DNA from: Clostridiaceae bacterium | GTDB taxonomy: Bacteria > Bacillota > Clostridia > DSM-8532 | NCBI GenBank assembly: GCA_012839205.1 | Contig: DUNT01000112.1 | Location: forward strand, 1 to 57,506 | DNA: 57,506 bases | Direction: 5' to 3' | Part shown: in pieces, positions 9,918-18,771 of the stretch | How the letters are laid out: the number at the start of each line of letters is the position of its first letter | Position numbering within the stretch: position 1 is the first letter of the stretch | Made by a program: the position numbers and the translations under genes | The notes under the pieces: generated by a model | Told to the model about the DNA's origin: nothing | Seen by the model: the letters and a program-made list of their open reading frames with translations, nothing else | Database searches by the model: none

Positions 9918-10754
9918 TTATTTCTCCAGTTCCCGGCACAGACTGGCAAAATCCTCAATATCCAGTTCCTCAGCGCGAACAGCTTCTTTTATACCAAGTT
10001 TGCAAAGAACATCCCGGAGACGTTCTTTTCCCCCTTTCAGCCAGCCTTGTGACCCCAGGGAGTTAAGAAGAGTTTTACGTCTTTGACTGAAGGAAGCTCT
10101 TACAATTTTAAAAAAAAGTTCTTTGCTAATATCGGCAACACATTCAAGATCACGTTTTTTGAGTTTCACCACTGCCGAGTCAACATCGGGCTTTGGAATA
10201 AAACAGTTCCTGGAGACTGTAAATGCCAGCTTGGGATCAGAATAATAGCGCACTGCTAATGATATGGCACTGTAATTCTTTGTAGAAGGAGTGGCGGCAA
10301 GCCTGAGTGCAACTTCCTTTTGCACCATAAACACCAGTGTGTCCCAGGCTATATCGGTTTCCAAAAGCATCATAATAATCGGGGTAGTAATATAGTAAGG
10401 CAAATTTGAGATAACTTTTAATGGGCCTGTCCAGTCTTTAATCAGCTCTTTGATATCGGTCTTCATGATATCTTGATTAACTACAGACACATTTGAAAAC
10501 ATCCCCAGGTTTTCATTGAGTGCAGGAATAAGATTTTTATCTATTTCCACCGCAATAACTTTTCCCGCACATTTCGCAATTTCCGCAGTCATAGAGCCTA
10601 TCCCCGGCCCTATTTCCAGAACTAAATCGAAGGAGCTTACCTCTCCTGCTTCAACAATCTTTTTTATTATATTGATATCAGTTAAAAAATTCTGACCTAA
10701 AGATTTGGTGAGCTTTAGCCCATGTTCCTTTATAACCTTGTTTGTGTTAATCAT
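9918..10754 (-). CDS. rsmA: 16S rRNA (adenine(1518)-N(6)/adenine(1519)-N(6))-dimethyltransferase
   Basis: KsgA/RsmA dimethylates two adjacent adenines in the 3' terminal hairpin of 16S rRNA late in 30S assembly, using S-adenosylmethionine. The 278-residue protein has the RNA-methylase start GLKLTKSLGQNFLTD, the SAM-binding motif VLEIGPGIGSMTAEIA, the catalytic ISNLPYYITTPI segment and the late SFSQRRKTLLNSL motif. The ATG has AGAGAGG upstream. It follows the yabE-like gene by 95 bases, the Bacillus order but without rnmV between them. Confidence 0.97.
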   Translation of the reverse strand: MINTNKVIKEHGLKLTKSLGQNFLTDINIIKKIVEAGEVSSFDLVLEIGPGIGSMTAEIAKCAGKVIAVEIDKNLIPALNENLGMFSNVSVVNQDIMKTDIKELIKDWTGPLKVISNLPYYITTPIIMMLLETDIAWDTLVFMVQKEVALRLAATPSTKNYSAISLAVRYYSDPKLAFTVSRNCFIPKPDVDSAVVKLKKRDLECVADISKELFFKIVRASFSQRRKTLLNSLGSQGWLKGGKERLRDVLCKLGIKEAVRAEELDIEDFASLCRELEK

Positions 10755-10849
10755 AGGTAATCCTCTCTCCGGCTTAGTTATAATTCTTTTTCATCATATC
10801 ATAAACAAAAGAGACAAGGTATCTGCCCCCTTGTCTCAAATTAAAAATT

Positions 10850-11953
10850 TTATTTACATGCGTCTGTATTGTCTTTCCAGCGGGTGTCGTTCTGCTCATT
10901 CAGGATATACACAACGACCTTTCTTCTGCCCCACTTTTTAACTTCTTCACGACTATCAAAATATAGGTCAATATTATTCCCTTTAATAGCGCTTCCAATA
11001 TCTCCCGCAATAGCAAAGCCATAGTCGGGAGCAGATCCCGGAACCTCGACATAAAGTTTGGTTCCCAGAGGAATTACCTTTGGATCCACTGCAATTACGC
11101 CTACTCTTGCCCGCATTCCCGTATATGTTATTCCGAAGGCAGGATGATCAGGATGCTTACCGGTGTCTTCAAATGATGATGTATATGCCGTTGCCCTCAT
11201 GTTTAATACCTTTGAGTATCTTACAAGATCACCCCGGGAATTTCTGAAGTTCATCACTGTTCCATACTCAACGACCTGATCCAAAGGGGCTTTTACCACT
11301 TTTTCATTTACGAACATCCGGTCGACAGGTTTCCCGTCTTCATAGGTAATTTTATAATACTTCGCTCTTACCCCGTTTTCTCCTTTGGCAATGATCTGGG
11401 TTTCGCCTTCATTCATTTTATTGTTGGGTCTTTCAACTACGGTAAATGGTATATCTACCTCTTCGGTTGCGATTTCTTCGCTTACACGAACTACACGGAT
11501 AACCATATCCGCCGTAACCAAAGTTGCAGGGGTCAATCCTTCAAATCGATCCAATGGATTCAAAGTAATACCATTTTCTTCTATAACTTCTTCTACCGTG
11601 TCCTTGTAGGACCATACCTCCCTAAGCTGTCCATCGACTATAATGCTAACTGGTACTGCCCGTTTAATATTGATAATATTCATGGAATCATTATCTAAAC
11701 TTGCATCAAGGGGCATGCTGATATAATCATCCGGCCTGACTGTGATGCCCAATTTTTCAAGAGCCTGATCAACACTGTTACTCATAGTTTTTACGATGAT
11801 TGGCTTACCGTTATCAATAATCTTAACATCCTTACTGATCCCATCGTATAGTTTTACTCCTGATACTACAGCTAATGCCGACAGGATAAACAGTGCAGCC
11901 AATTGCTTAAGGGGGAGTATACGTTTGAAGAAAGTTAAATAAAATCCGTTCAT
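10850..11953 (-). CDS. YabE-like cell-wall protein (DUF348, G5 and 3D domains)
   Basis: Predicted secreted, membrane-anchored peptidoglycan enzyme of 367 residues. A single hydrophobic helix (about 14-32) is followed by two DUF348 repeats (about 40-140), a G5 domain (about 150-225) and a C-terminal 3D domain (about 245-345). The 3D domain shows MRATAYTSSFEDTG, GVIAVDPKVIPLGTKLYVE, GFAIAGDIGSAIKGN and IDLYFDS with the three conserved aspartates. 3D domains are related to MltA lytic transglycosylases and to Rpf/Sps resuscitation factors, so glycan-strand cleavage is the likely activity. It has its own promoter (12103-12131) and a leader of about 140 bases in which I see no c-di-AMP riboswitch core. 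Confidence 0.92.
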   Translation of the reverse strand: MNGFYLTFFKRILPLKQLAALFILSALAVVSGVKLYDGISKDVKIIDNGKPIIVKTMSNSVDQALEKLGITVRPDDYISMPLDASLDNDSMNIINIKRAVPVSIIVDGQLREVWSYKDTVEEVIEENGITLNPLDRFEGLTPATLVTADMVIRVVRVSEEIATEEVDIPFTVVERPNNKMNEGETQIIAKGENGVRAKYYKITYEDGKPVDRMFVNEKVVKAPLDQVVEYGTVMNFRNSRGDLVRYSKVLNMRATAYTSSFEDTGKHPDHPAFGITYTGMRARVGVIAVDPKVIPLGTKLYVEVPGSAPDYGFAIAGDIGSAIKGNNIDLYFDSREEVKKWGRRKVVVYILNEQNDTRWKDNTDACK

Positions 11954-12102
11954 TCAAACTTCCTCTCCTTATTTAATTACATTTTTAGCAATAATACTGT
12001 TGCTTTTATCTGTATGTATCTCCATTAATGGCATAACAGCCGCTCTTTTGTATGTTTAGGATAAAAACACCCCTCTATTTTATCGTTATGCAAGGCTTTT
12101 AC

Positions 12103-12131
12103 ATTTTATATATGAATGTTTTTTTTGTCAA
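12103..12131 (-). promoter_or_regulatory. Promoter of the yabE-like gene
   Basis: Minus-strand TTGACA (12126-12131), a 17-base spacer and TAAAAT (12103-12108). The -35 begins ten bases after the stop codon of the upstream gene, which marks a new transcription unit inside the metG-ksgA block. Confidence 0.75.
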
Positions 12132-12140
12132 GGGTTACCA

Positions 12141-12860
12141 TTATTCTTTGGTAGTTACATACAATATTACCCAGGAATTCTCCTCCGAATTGTAAATAAA
12201 CCCTACCTCCAAAGTGTTGATTCCGTTAACAAGATGGGGCAGGCTTTCTTGATTGTCTTCTGTAATATATGCATTGACCAGTAGATTGGCTTGTACAAGG
12301 TGGGGTTCCCCACCATAAAGAATTGTAAAAATGCTGTCTTGGTTTGAGCCATTATCTGCAGCTAAAGAGATTGAATTTATATTTGAAATAAAATCTATGT
12401 ATTCTTCTTCATCAAAGGATTTACCCCAGAGTGTAAAATCTTTGTCAAGAAGGGCCAGTGAATCGTGATAAGCCCTTTGGGTTATACTTAAGAACCAGTT
12501 TTTGGCCACCAGTTTTACATCCTCTTTCATAATACTTTTAAAAAGATTCAACGCCTCTGCTTGTTTCTGTATTTCCTGCAAATCATCTGTTTCCTTCTGT
12601 CTGGCAGAATTAAGCATATCTTCTAAATCACTTATCTCTTCTTCTTTGGAAGCGATCTCTTCTTCCAGTTTTTTATTTGCTTCTTCCAACTCACTGACTG
12701 TGGTTGAAAGAATACGGTTCTGCCCCCTTAACCAATCCTGTTCTATTCGGTCACTTTCCCGTTGATTTTGCAGTTTCTCTTTATCCCATACCAGATAATT
12801 AAGCATAATAAATACAAAGAGCACAATAACAGAGATCATAACTACTACAAATTTTTTCAT
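12141..12860 (-). CDS. Membrane-anchored coiled-coil protein, unknown function
   Basis: A 239-residue protein starting at the ATG at 12860, which has GGGGGAG at good spacing; the in-frame extension to 12920 has none. Residues 5-24 form one transmembrane helix with a short basic N-terminus, so the rest is probably extracellular. Residues about 30-95 are a strongly predicted coiled coil rich in Glu, Lys and Gln (SELEEANKKLEEEIASKEEE). The C-terminal 130 residues are a mixed alpha/beta region that might be an NTF2-like or Mce-like small domain; I cannot assign it. It starts 22 bases after tatD and is probably cotranscribed with metG and tatD. Confidence 0.8.
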   Translation of the reverse strand: MKKFVVVMISVIVLFVFIMLNYLVWDKEKLQNQRESDRIEQDWLRGQNRILSTTVSELEEANKKLEEEIASKEEEISDLEDMLNSARQKETDDLQEIQKQAEALNLFKSIMKEDVKLVAKNWFLSITQRAYHDSLALLDKDFTLWGKSFDEEEYIDFISNINSISLAADNGSNQDSIFTILYGGEPHLVQANLLVNAYITEDNQESLPHLVNGINTLEVGFIYNSEENSWVILYVTTKE

Positions 12861-12882
12861 AGCGAACTCCCCCGGAACCCCC

Positions 12883-13656
12883 CTAGTAATTGGACTGCAG
12901 TTTGAACAGATGAATTGCATTATTTGATGTAGCCTCTTCAGCCAAAGTATAATCTATTTTCTTAACTTCAGATATTTTCTCCAAAATATATTTAATATAA
13001 CCTGACCAGTTTCTCTTTCCCCTGTGGGGTTCAGGGGCCATATATGGGCAATCAGTCTCAACCAAAAGCATATCAAGAGGTACATAACGCAATACCTCAA
13101 CAGGCTTCCTGGCATTTTTAAACGTTATAGCTCCCCCCAGCCCAATTCTGAAACCCAGGTTCAAAACCTCCCGCGCCATTTCCCTGGACCCGGAAAAGCA
13201 ATGAAATACTCCCCCAACTTCATTAGCTTTTTCACTTTTAATTATATCTAAAATATCTTTGTGGGATTCTCTGTCGTGTATTATTATGGGGAGTTTTAAA
13301 TCACGTGCAAGGGCTATTTGCCTGGCAAACCACGTTCTTTGCACCTCCCGGGGTGAAAAATCATAGTGATAGTCCAGACCAATTTCCCCTATTGCCACCA
13401 CTTTATCTGCTTTTGACAGAAGTTTGAGAGTATCAATTGTATTTATGTCACATTTTATAGCATCGTGGGGGTGAACACCTACAGCTGCATAAACAAAAGG
13501 GTATCTTTTAGCCAGTTCTATTGACTTTTTTGAACTTTCAATATTACTTCCTGCATTAACTATGTGTGTTACACCATGGGAGATGCAGTCCTGCAGAATC
13601 TGATGCCGATCCTTATCAAATCTTTCGTCATCATAATGGGCGTGTGAGTCAATCAA
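12883..13656 (-). CDS. tatD: TatD family metal-dependent hydrolase (DNase)
   Basis: TIM-barrel metallohydrolase of the TatD/YcfH family, a 3'-5' exonuclease acting in DNA repair and turnover. Seen: the metal-binding start IDSHAHYDDERF, AIGEIGLDYHYDFSP, LPIIIHDRESHKD, GVFHCFSGS and LVETDCPYMAPEPHRG. The start codon is TTG at 13656 with GGAG eight bases upstream; the protein begins exactly where the family does, so the unusual codon is credible. It lies 17 bases after metG, the same order as metS-tatD in Bacillus. Confidence 0.95.
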   Translation of the reverse strand: MIDSHAHYDDERFDKDRHQILQDCISHGVTHIVNAGSNIESSKKSIELAKRYPFVYAAVGVHPHDAIKCDINTIDTLKLLSKADKVVAIGEIGLDYHYDFSPREVQRTWFARQIALARDLKLPIIIHDRESHKDILDIIKSEKANEVGGVFHCFSGSREMAREVLNLGFRIGLGGAITFKNARKPVEVLRYVPLDMLLVETDCPYMAPEPHRGKRNWSGYIKYILEKISEVKKIDYTLAEEATSNNAIHLFKLQSNY

Positions 13657-13673
13657 AGCAAATTCTCCATTCT

Positions 13674-15632
13674 TTAGCTAACTTTACTGCCTGTAGGTAT
13701 ATCCTTATCAACTGTGACTAATACAAGTTTGTCATTATTGCTTGCAGCAAGAATCATTCCCTGACTTTCAATGCCCCTGAGCTTTACCGGCTTTAAATTT
13801 GCCACGAGAATCAGTGTCTTGCCCACCATTTCCTCAGGTGTATAGTATTTGGCAATACCTGACACCACCTGTTTTTCCTCTGTTCCGCATTCTAATTTCA
13901 ACTTTAACAGCTTATCGCTTTTTTCTACTTTTTCACATGAAATAACCTTTACTACCCTTAAGTCAACTTTGGCAAAATCGTCTATTCCTATTAAGGCAAT
14001 TCCTTCAGGCTTTTCATCCACTGTTTTTTTTGGGGCAGCAGGTGCCTGACTTTGGTTTTCTGTAGATGTCAAAGCCGATAATGCCTCCATTTCCTTTTTA
14101 AGATCAATACGAGGGAATATGATTTCTCCTGTGGTTACCGCATCAGACTGCTGATAAATTCCCCATATGCCTGCACTATCCCATGTTCTTTGATTTTCAG
14201 GGATAGCAAGCTGACGCCAGATAATTTCAGGAGTTTCAGGCATAAACGGCTGAATTAAGACGGATATAATACGTATGCTTTCTGCAAGATTATACATTAC
14301 CTGTGCGAGCCTGGCTTTGTTTTCCTCTTCTTTTGCCAGGGCCCATGGCATAGTTTCGTCAATATACTTATTTGTCCGCGAAATCGACTTCCATATTTCT
14401 GTAAGAGCAGAGCTAAACTGAAGTTTATCTAAGTATTCCTCAGTTCTGGTCTTTGTACTGACAACAAAACTCCTTAATTCCTCATCAAATTCGCCTTTTT
14501 CTCTTTCTTGAGGAATAATCCCTTCAAAGTATTTCTTTATCATAGCCGTTGTACGGCTGATTAAATTACCCAGATCATTTGCCAGGTCGGAATTAATCCG
14601 GTTAATAAGAGCCTCATTTGAAAAAACTCCATCGGCCCCAAAAGGAACTTCTCTTAACAGGAAATATCTGATGGCGTCAAGACCATATTTATCAATTAAA
14701 ACAACAGGATCCACCACATTGCCCTTGGATTTTGACATTTTCCCGCCTTCCAGCACAAGCCAGCCGTGACCAAAAACCTGCTTAGGCAAAGGTAAGTCCA
14801 GTGCCATAAGCATTGCCGGCCAGATTATGGTATGGAATCTGACAATTTCTTTGCCTACCAGGTGTACATCGGCAGGCCAGTATTTTTTAAAGTTTTCATC
14901 GTTTCCTGACAAATATCCAAGCGCTGTGATATAGTTGGAAAGAGCGTCAATCCATACATATACCACATGTTTATCATCAAAGGTTACCGGAATTCCCCAA
15001 TTAAAGGATGTTCGTGATACACAAAGATCTTCAAGACCGGGCCTTAAGAAGTTATTCAACATTTCATTACGACGTGAACTGGGTTGAATAAATTCCGGAT
15101 TCTCCTCCAACAGCTTTATAAGCCTGCCCTGATACTTTGAAAGTCTGAAGAAATAGCTTTCTTCTCTTGTTTTCTCAACATCTCTCCCACAATCGGGGCA
15201 TTTGCCGTCAACAAGCTGGGTTTCTGTCCAGAAAGACTCGCAAGGAGTGCAGTACAAGCCCTCGTATTCACTCTTATAAATATCACCTTTATCATAAAGA
15301 GTCTTAAATATCTTTTGAACAGTCTCTATGTGATATTCATCAGTGGTTCGTATAAATTTATCGTTGGTAATTTTCATCAGGCTCCACAGTTTCTTAATAC
15401 CGTCGACAATATTATCCACATATTCTTTTGGGGTCATGTTGTTTTCAGCGGCTACTCTCTGAATTTTTTGCCCGTGCTCATCGGTACCCGTCAAAAACAT
15501 AACATCATAGCCCTGTAGCCTCTTATATCTCGCCATTGCATCTGCTGCAACAGTGGTATATGAATGTCCTATGTGAAGTTTCCCGCTGGGATAATATATT
15601 GGTGTTGTAATATAGAATGTTTTTTTACTCAC
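13674..15632 (-). CDS. metG: Methionyl-tRNA synthetase
   Basis: Charges tRNA-Met. The 652-residue protein has the class I HIGH box (HIGHSYTT), a CTPC...CPDC zinc knuckle, the KMSKS loop (GGKMSKSKGN), the anticodon-binding helical domain and a C-terminal EMAP/Trbp111-like tRNA-binding domain from about residue 550 (IDDFAKVDLRVVKV). A linker of Ala, Pro and Lys joins the last domain. The start is GTG at 15632 with GGAGG ten bases upstream. A promoter is present 100 bases upstream and no T-box leader is seen. Confidence 0.97.
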   Translation of the reverse strand: MSKKTFYITTPIYYPSGKLHIGHSYTTVAADAMARYKRLQGYDVMFLTGTDEHGQKIQRVAAENNMTPKEYVDNIVDGIKKLWSLMKITNDKFIRTTDEYHIETVQKIFKTLYDKGDIYKSEYEGLYCTPCESFWTETQLVDGKCPDCGRDVEKTREESYFFRLSKYQGRLIKLLEENPEFIQPSSRRNEMLNNFLRPGLEDLCVSRTSFNWGIPVTFDDKHVVYVWIDALSNYITALGYLSGNDENFKKYWPADVHLVGKEIVRFHTIIWPAMLMALDLPLPKQVFGHGWLVLEGGKMSKSKGNVVDPVVLIDKYGLDAIRYFLLREVPFGADGVFSNEALINRINSDLANDLGNLISRTTAMIKKYFEGIIPQEREKGEFDEELRSFVVSTKTRTEEYLDKLQFSSALTEIWKSISRTNKYIDETMPWALAKEEENKARLAQVMYNLAESIRIISVLIQPFMPETPEIIWRQLAIPENQRTWDSAGIWGIYQQSDAVTTGEIIFPRIDLKKEMEALSALTSTENQSQAPAAPKKTVDEKPEGIALIGIDDFAKVDLRVVKVISCEKVEKSDKLLKLKLECGTEEKQVVSGIAKYYTPEEMVGKTLILVANLKPVKLRGIESQGMILAASNNDKLVLVTVDKDIPTGSKVS

Positions 15633-15729
15633 TGTAGTGGTCCCTCCAAAATTTTATAATATAAAAAATAAAGAATATAAATATCAATAGATATCGGAAT
15701 AATGGTTAATTATTGCTCCTAATAAAAGA

Positions 15730-15757
15730 ATTATACCATAAGTTCCACTCATGGCAA
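15730..15757 (-). promoter_or_regulatory. metG promoter with extended -10
   Basis: Minus-strand TTGCCA (15752-15757), 16-base spacer, TATAAT (15730-15735) preceded by TGG, an extended -10 element. The leader is about 95 bases and AT-rich; no tRNA-responsive structure is seen. Confidence 0.65.
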
Positions 15758-15776
15758 TGAATTCATAACCCTAGCC

Positions 15777-16268
15777 TTATTTCTCACTGTCTGTTTCTCT
15801 TGCAGTTATTATTGCAGTACAAAAAATCCCGTTCCCTTTTCCAAATTCGGTAAGGCCTTCTCCGGAAGTGGCGGTTATACCCACACTGTTTATATCGATG
15901 CCAAGCAATGCTGATATGCTTTTCCGCATAGATTCAATATATGGAGACAGTTTTGGTATTAGTGCTTCTATTGATATGGATACATGGATAATTTCTTTGC
16001 TTCCCAGGGTTGCAATGGCCTCTTTAAGATATACTGCGCTGTCAGTGATTCCTTTATTATGACAAAGGTCATCAGCTCTTTTCCCCAGGATATTCACACA
16101 TGATATGCCGGAAATTGCATTAGTAATGGCATGAAGCACTACATCGGCGTCACTGTTGCCTTTTAACCCGGGATAACCTTCAATAACAACTCCGCCTAAA
16201 ATAAGTCTTTTATTCTCATCAGGCTCTGTAAATCTGTGGCTGTCCTGCCCTATCGCTACCCTGAACAA
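15777..16268 (-). CDS. Divergent IspF-like protein (MECDP synthase family)
   Basis: Resembles 2-C-methyl-D-erythritol 2,4-cyclodiphosphate synthase of the MEP isoprenoid pathway in length (about 163 residues) and plan. The metal-site start AIGQDSHRF and the metal histidine in SDADVVLHAITNAISG are kept. Other signatures differ: the usual HSD is NSD, the GDIGxxFPDTD loop reads CVNILGKRADDL, and ATTTEKLGFTG reads ATSGEGLTEFG. It may be a working but divergent IspF or a paralog with another role. Starts are awkward: TTG at 16268 with AGAGAG nine bases upstream is my choice, TTG at 16277 is possible. A seven-T run lies at the start, and an ATG just upstream is out of frame by one base. Confidence 0.7.
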   Translation of the reverse strand: MFRVAIGQDSHRFTEPDENKRLILGGVVIEGYPGLKGNSDADVVLHAITNAISGISCVNILGKRADDLCHNKGITDSAVYLKEAIATLGSKEIIHVSISIEALIPKLSPYIESMRKSISALLGIDINSVGITATSGEGLTEFGKGNGIFCTAIITARETDSEK

Positions 16269-16363
16269 AAAAATCAACTCTCTTCATTTTAATATCTTTA
16301 AGTATAATAAAGTTTCACATATAAATCCATAAATTTGGAAAAAGGTTTATGTTATAACTGTAC

Positions 16364-16389
16364 AAAAAAAGAAATTCAAACTGAATTTC
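16364..16389 (-). terminator. Terminator of rex
   Basis: Stem GAAATTCA / TGAATTTC with a three-base loop at 16371-16389, followed on the minus strand by seven T (16364-16370), 67 bases after the rex stop. The other strand has TTTTCTT after the stem, so it can work both ways. Confidence 0.85.
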
Positions 16390-16455
16390 TTTTTCTTAGG
16401 TGTTCTACTCTTAATATTATATATTTGTCGTAATTATCTTCATTCTTGTTATAAA

Positions 16456-17091
16456 CTAATAGTCCTTCTCCCGCAACCGGTATCCTAAAACCATTAAACT
16501 GTCGCTTAGGTGAACATTCTCAACAACGACATCCTCGCCAAGTCTCAAATCTGTTGGAGAAAAGTTCCATATGGCTTTTATTCCTAAAGATGTTATCTCT
16601 TTTGCAACATCAATAATTTTCTTATTGGGAACTGTCAAAATAGCTATATCCACTTTAGTTTTTGCCACAAACTCAGGAATTTTATCAGTACTGTAAACTT
16701 CTATGTCATTAATCTTAGTTCCGATCTTTTTTTCATCGACATCAAAAACAGCTACAATATCAAACCCTCTTTTTCTGAAATTTTCATAGCTGGCCAGAGC
16801 TTTTCCCATATTTCCCGCTCCAAGGATTATACAGTTAAACCTTTTGTCTGTACCAAGAATCTTGCCTATTTCATTATACAGATACTCTACATTATAACCA
16901 TATCCCTGCTGACCAAAACCACCAAAACAATTCAAATCTTGACGGATTTGAGATGCAGTAATATGCATCCTCTCGCTTAGCTCCTTTGATGAAATGCGCT
17001 TAATGTCAAGCTGCATGAGATCATAAAGATAACGAAAATACCGTGGTAGCCTTCTTATGACAGCCATAGAAATCTTCTTGTCTTCTCCCAT
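16456..17091 (-). CDS. rex: Redox-sensing transcriptional repressor Rex
   Basis: Dimeric repressor that releases DNA when NADH rises and so switches on fermentation and respiration genes. The 211 residues have the N-terminal winged helix (MAVIRRLPRYFRYL, SSKELSERMHITASQIRQDLNCFGGFGQQGYGY) and a C-terminal Rossmann fold with CIILGAGNMGKALASY, close to family length. The gene is transcribed alone from a promoter at 17159-17187 and ended by its own terminator. Two TTGTTAT half-sites (17119 and 17170 regions) resemble half of the Rex palindrome TTGTTAA, but no full site is present, so autoregulation is only a possibility. Confidence 0.96.
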   Translation of the reverse strand: MGEDKKISMAVIRRLPRYFRYLYDLMQLDIKRISSKELSERMHITASQIRQDLNCFGGFGQQGYGYNVEYLYNEIGKILGTDKRFNCIILGAGNMGKALASYENFRKRGFDIVAVFDVDEKKIGTKINDIEVYSTDKIPEFVAKTKVDIAILTVPNKKIIDVAKEITSLGIKAIWNFSPTDLRLGEDVVVENVHLSDSLMVLGYRLREKDY

Positions 17092-17158
17092 TATTACTAC
17101 CTGCCTTTAATGTATCTTTTGTTATGCGTCATTTTATATAATAGTAATGTGCTATTTT

Positions 17159-17187
17159 ATACTATCATTTTGTTATTTTTTTGTCAA
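17159..17187 (-). promoter_or_regulatory. rex promoter
   Basis: Minus-strand TTGACA (17182-17187), 17-base spacer, TAGTAT (17159-17164). It lies between the hisF stop and rex, so rex is separate from the histidine operon. Confidence 0.65.
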
Positions 17188-17262
17188 TTTAGTAAGGATA
17201 AGTTTTTTCCTATTTCTTTCAGAATTTCTATCTACTTAAGATATCTTTCCCTGATAAGTCAA

Positions 17263-18024
17263 TTACAATCTTACAGCAATACCATTATTCTTTAAATACT
17301 CTTTTAATTCTGGTATTTTCATTTGCCCGAAATGGAACAGGGACGCTGCCAGGACTGCGTCTGCTTTACCTTCTGTTATTACATCCCTGAAGTGCTCAAA
17401 TTCTCCTGCTCCACCCGAAGCAATAACAGGAATTTTAACTGCTTCTGATACCGCTTTTGTAAGTTCTATATCATATCCTGACTTGGTGCCGTCCCGGTCC
17501 ATGCTTGTCAGCAAAATTTCACCCGCCCCCAGTTTTTCGGCCTCATAAGCCCACTCTACCGCATCTCTTCCTGTATTAATCCGGCCCCCGTTTATATAAA
17601 CATCCCAGCCTGTCAAGTCAGAGCGTTTCTTTGCATCTATAGCCACAACAACGCACTGGGAACCGAACCTAAGCGCAGCTTCACTTATAAGCTCCGGCCT
17701 TTTCAATGCAGCCGAATTAACTCCTATTTTATCGGCACCGGCCAGTAATATCTTTCGAAAGTCTTCAACAGTCCTCACTCCTCCTCCTACTGTAAAAGGA
17801 ATAAAAACCTGTTCTGCGACCTTTGATACCATATCCAGCATAATATCCCGTGATTCTGAAGAGGCTGTGATGTCCAGAAAAGTAATCTCGTCTGCTCCGG
17901 CCTTGTCATACGCACTGGCACATTGTACCGGATCTCCTGCATCAATGAGGTTTACAAATTGCACCCCTTTAACCACTCTGCCTTTATACACATCCAGACA
18001 GGGAATTATTCGTTTGGTAAGCAT
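17263..18024 (-). CDS. hisF: Imidazole glycerol phosphate synthase subunit HisF
   Basis: Cyclase half of IGP synthase: with ammonia from HisH it turns PRFAR into imidazole glycerol phosphate and AICAR. The 253-residue TIM barrel starts [12 protein letters not shown], with catalytic Asp in PCLDV and in [15 protein letters not shown], and phosphate loops VGGGVRT and ASGGAGE. Last gene of the histidine operon, 39 bases after hisA. Confidence 0.98.
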   Translation of the reverse strand: MLTKRIIPCLDVYKGRVVKGVQFVNLIDAGDPVQCASAYDKAGADEITFLDITASSESRDIMLDMVSKVAEQVFIPFTVGGGVRTVEDFRKILLAGADKIGVNSAALKRPELISEAALRFGSQCVVVAIDAKKRSDLTGWDVYINGGRINTGRDAVEWAYEAEKLGAGEILLTSMDRDGTKSGYDIELTKAVSEAVKIPVIASGGAGEFEHFRDVITEGKADAVLAASLFHFGQMKIPELKEYLKNNGIAVRL

Positions 18025-18063
18025 AGTTCTCTCCTCTTTTCAGGCAACTCATCCGGAGTTAGT

Positions 18064-18771
18064 TTATTCTATCTCCAAAGCCTTCTTTAGGTCCACATCT
18101 CCAGTGTAAATAGCCTTGCCTACAATTACTCCTGCTACCCCGGCTTCTTTTAGGCGTCTTATATCTTTCAATGAGGCTACTCCACCTGATGCAATTACAT
18201 CCAGTTTTACCTTCCTAACCATTTCCGACATTGCTAATATATTCGGTCCCGATAACATTCCATCGGTGGCTATGTCTGTATATATTATAGTTTGTACTCC
18301 TAAAGCCTCCATATTTTTGGCATGGTCTACGGCCTTAATCTTACTTGTTTTTTCCCATCCCTCAATAGCAACAAAACTATTCCTTGCATCAATACCCACA
18401 GCAATACGATTTCCGTACTTTTTAACGGCTTCGCCAACCATTCCGGGGTCTTTTACAGCCGAGGTGCCTAGTATAACACGTGAAATACCAAAACCTAATA
18501 TCTCCTCAATATCAGCCATGGTTCTTATGCCGCCTCCGGTCTGAACCGGAATACTAAGAGTTTTGGCAATACGGCTTATAATTTCACGGTTATCAGTGTC
18601 TCCTCTGGCGCCGTCTAAATCAACCACATGAAGGTATTTAGCCCCGGCATTTTGGAATTGCAGAGCCATGTTTACAGGGTTATCTGAGAATATTGTTATA
18701 TCGTCATATCTTCCTTGGGTTAAGCGTACACATTTACCACCTCGTATATCTATAGCAGGATAAATTATCAT
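18064..18771 (-). CDS. hisA: Phosphoribosylformimino-5-aminoimidazole carboxamide ribotide isomerase
   Basis: Isomerises ProFAR to PRFAR. The 235-residue TIM barrel starts IIYPAIDIRGGKCVRL with the catalytic Asp; the second Asp is in YTDIATDGMLSGPN, and phosphate loops are VQTGGGIRT and ASGGVAS. Its ATG overlaps the hisH stop by four bases, indicating translational coupling. Confidence 0.98.
   Translation of the reverse strand: MIIYPAIDIRGGKCVRLTQGRYDDITIFSDNPVNMALQFQNAGAKYLHVVDLDGARGDTDNREIISRIAKTLSIPVQTGGGIRTMADIEEILGFGISRVILGTSAVKDPGMVGEAVKKYGNRIAVGIDARNSFVAIEGWEKTSKIKAVDHAKNMEALGVQTIIYTDIATDGMLSGPNILAMSEMVRKVKLDVIASGGVASLKDIRRLKEAGVAGVIVGKAIYTGDVDLKKALEIE

Noticed and set aside
11954-12102. 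c-di-AMP (ydaO) riboswitch before the yabE-like gene
   Set aside because: Such genes often have it, but the 140-base leader lacks the conserved core motifs.
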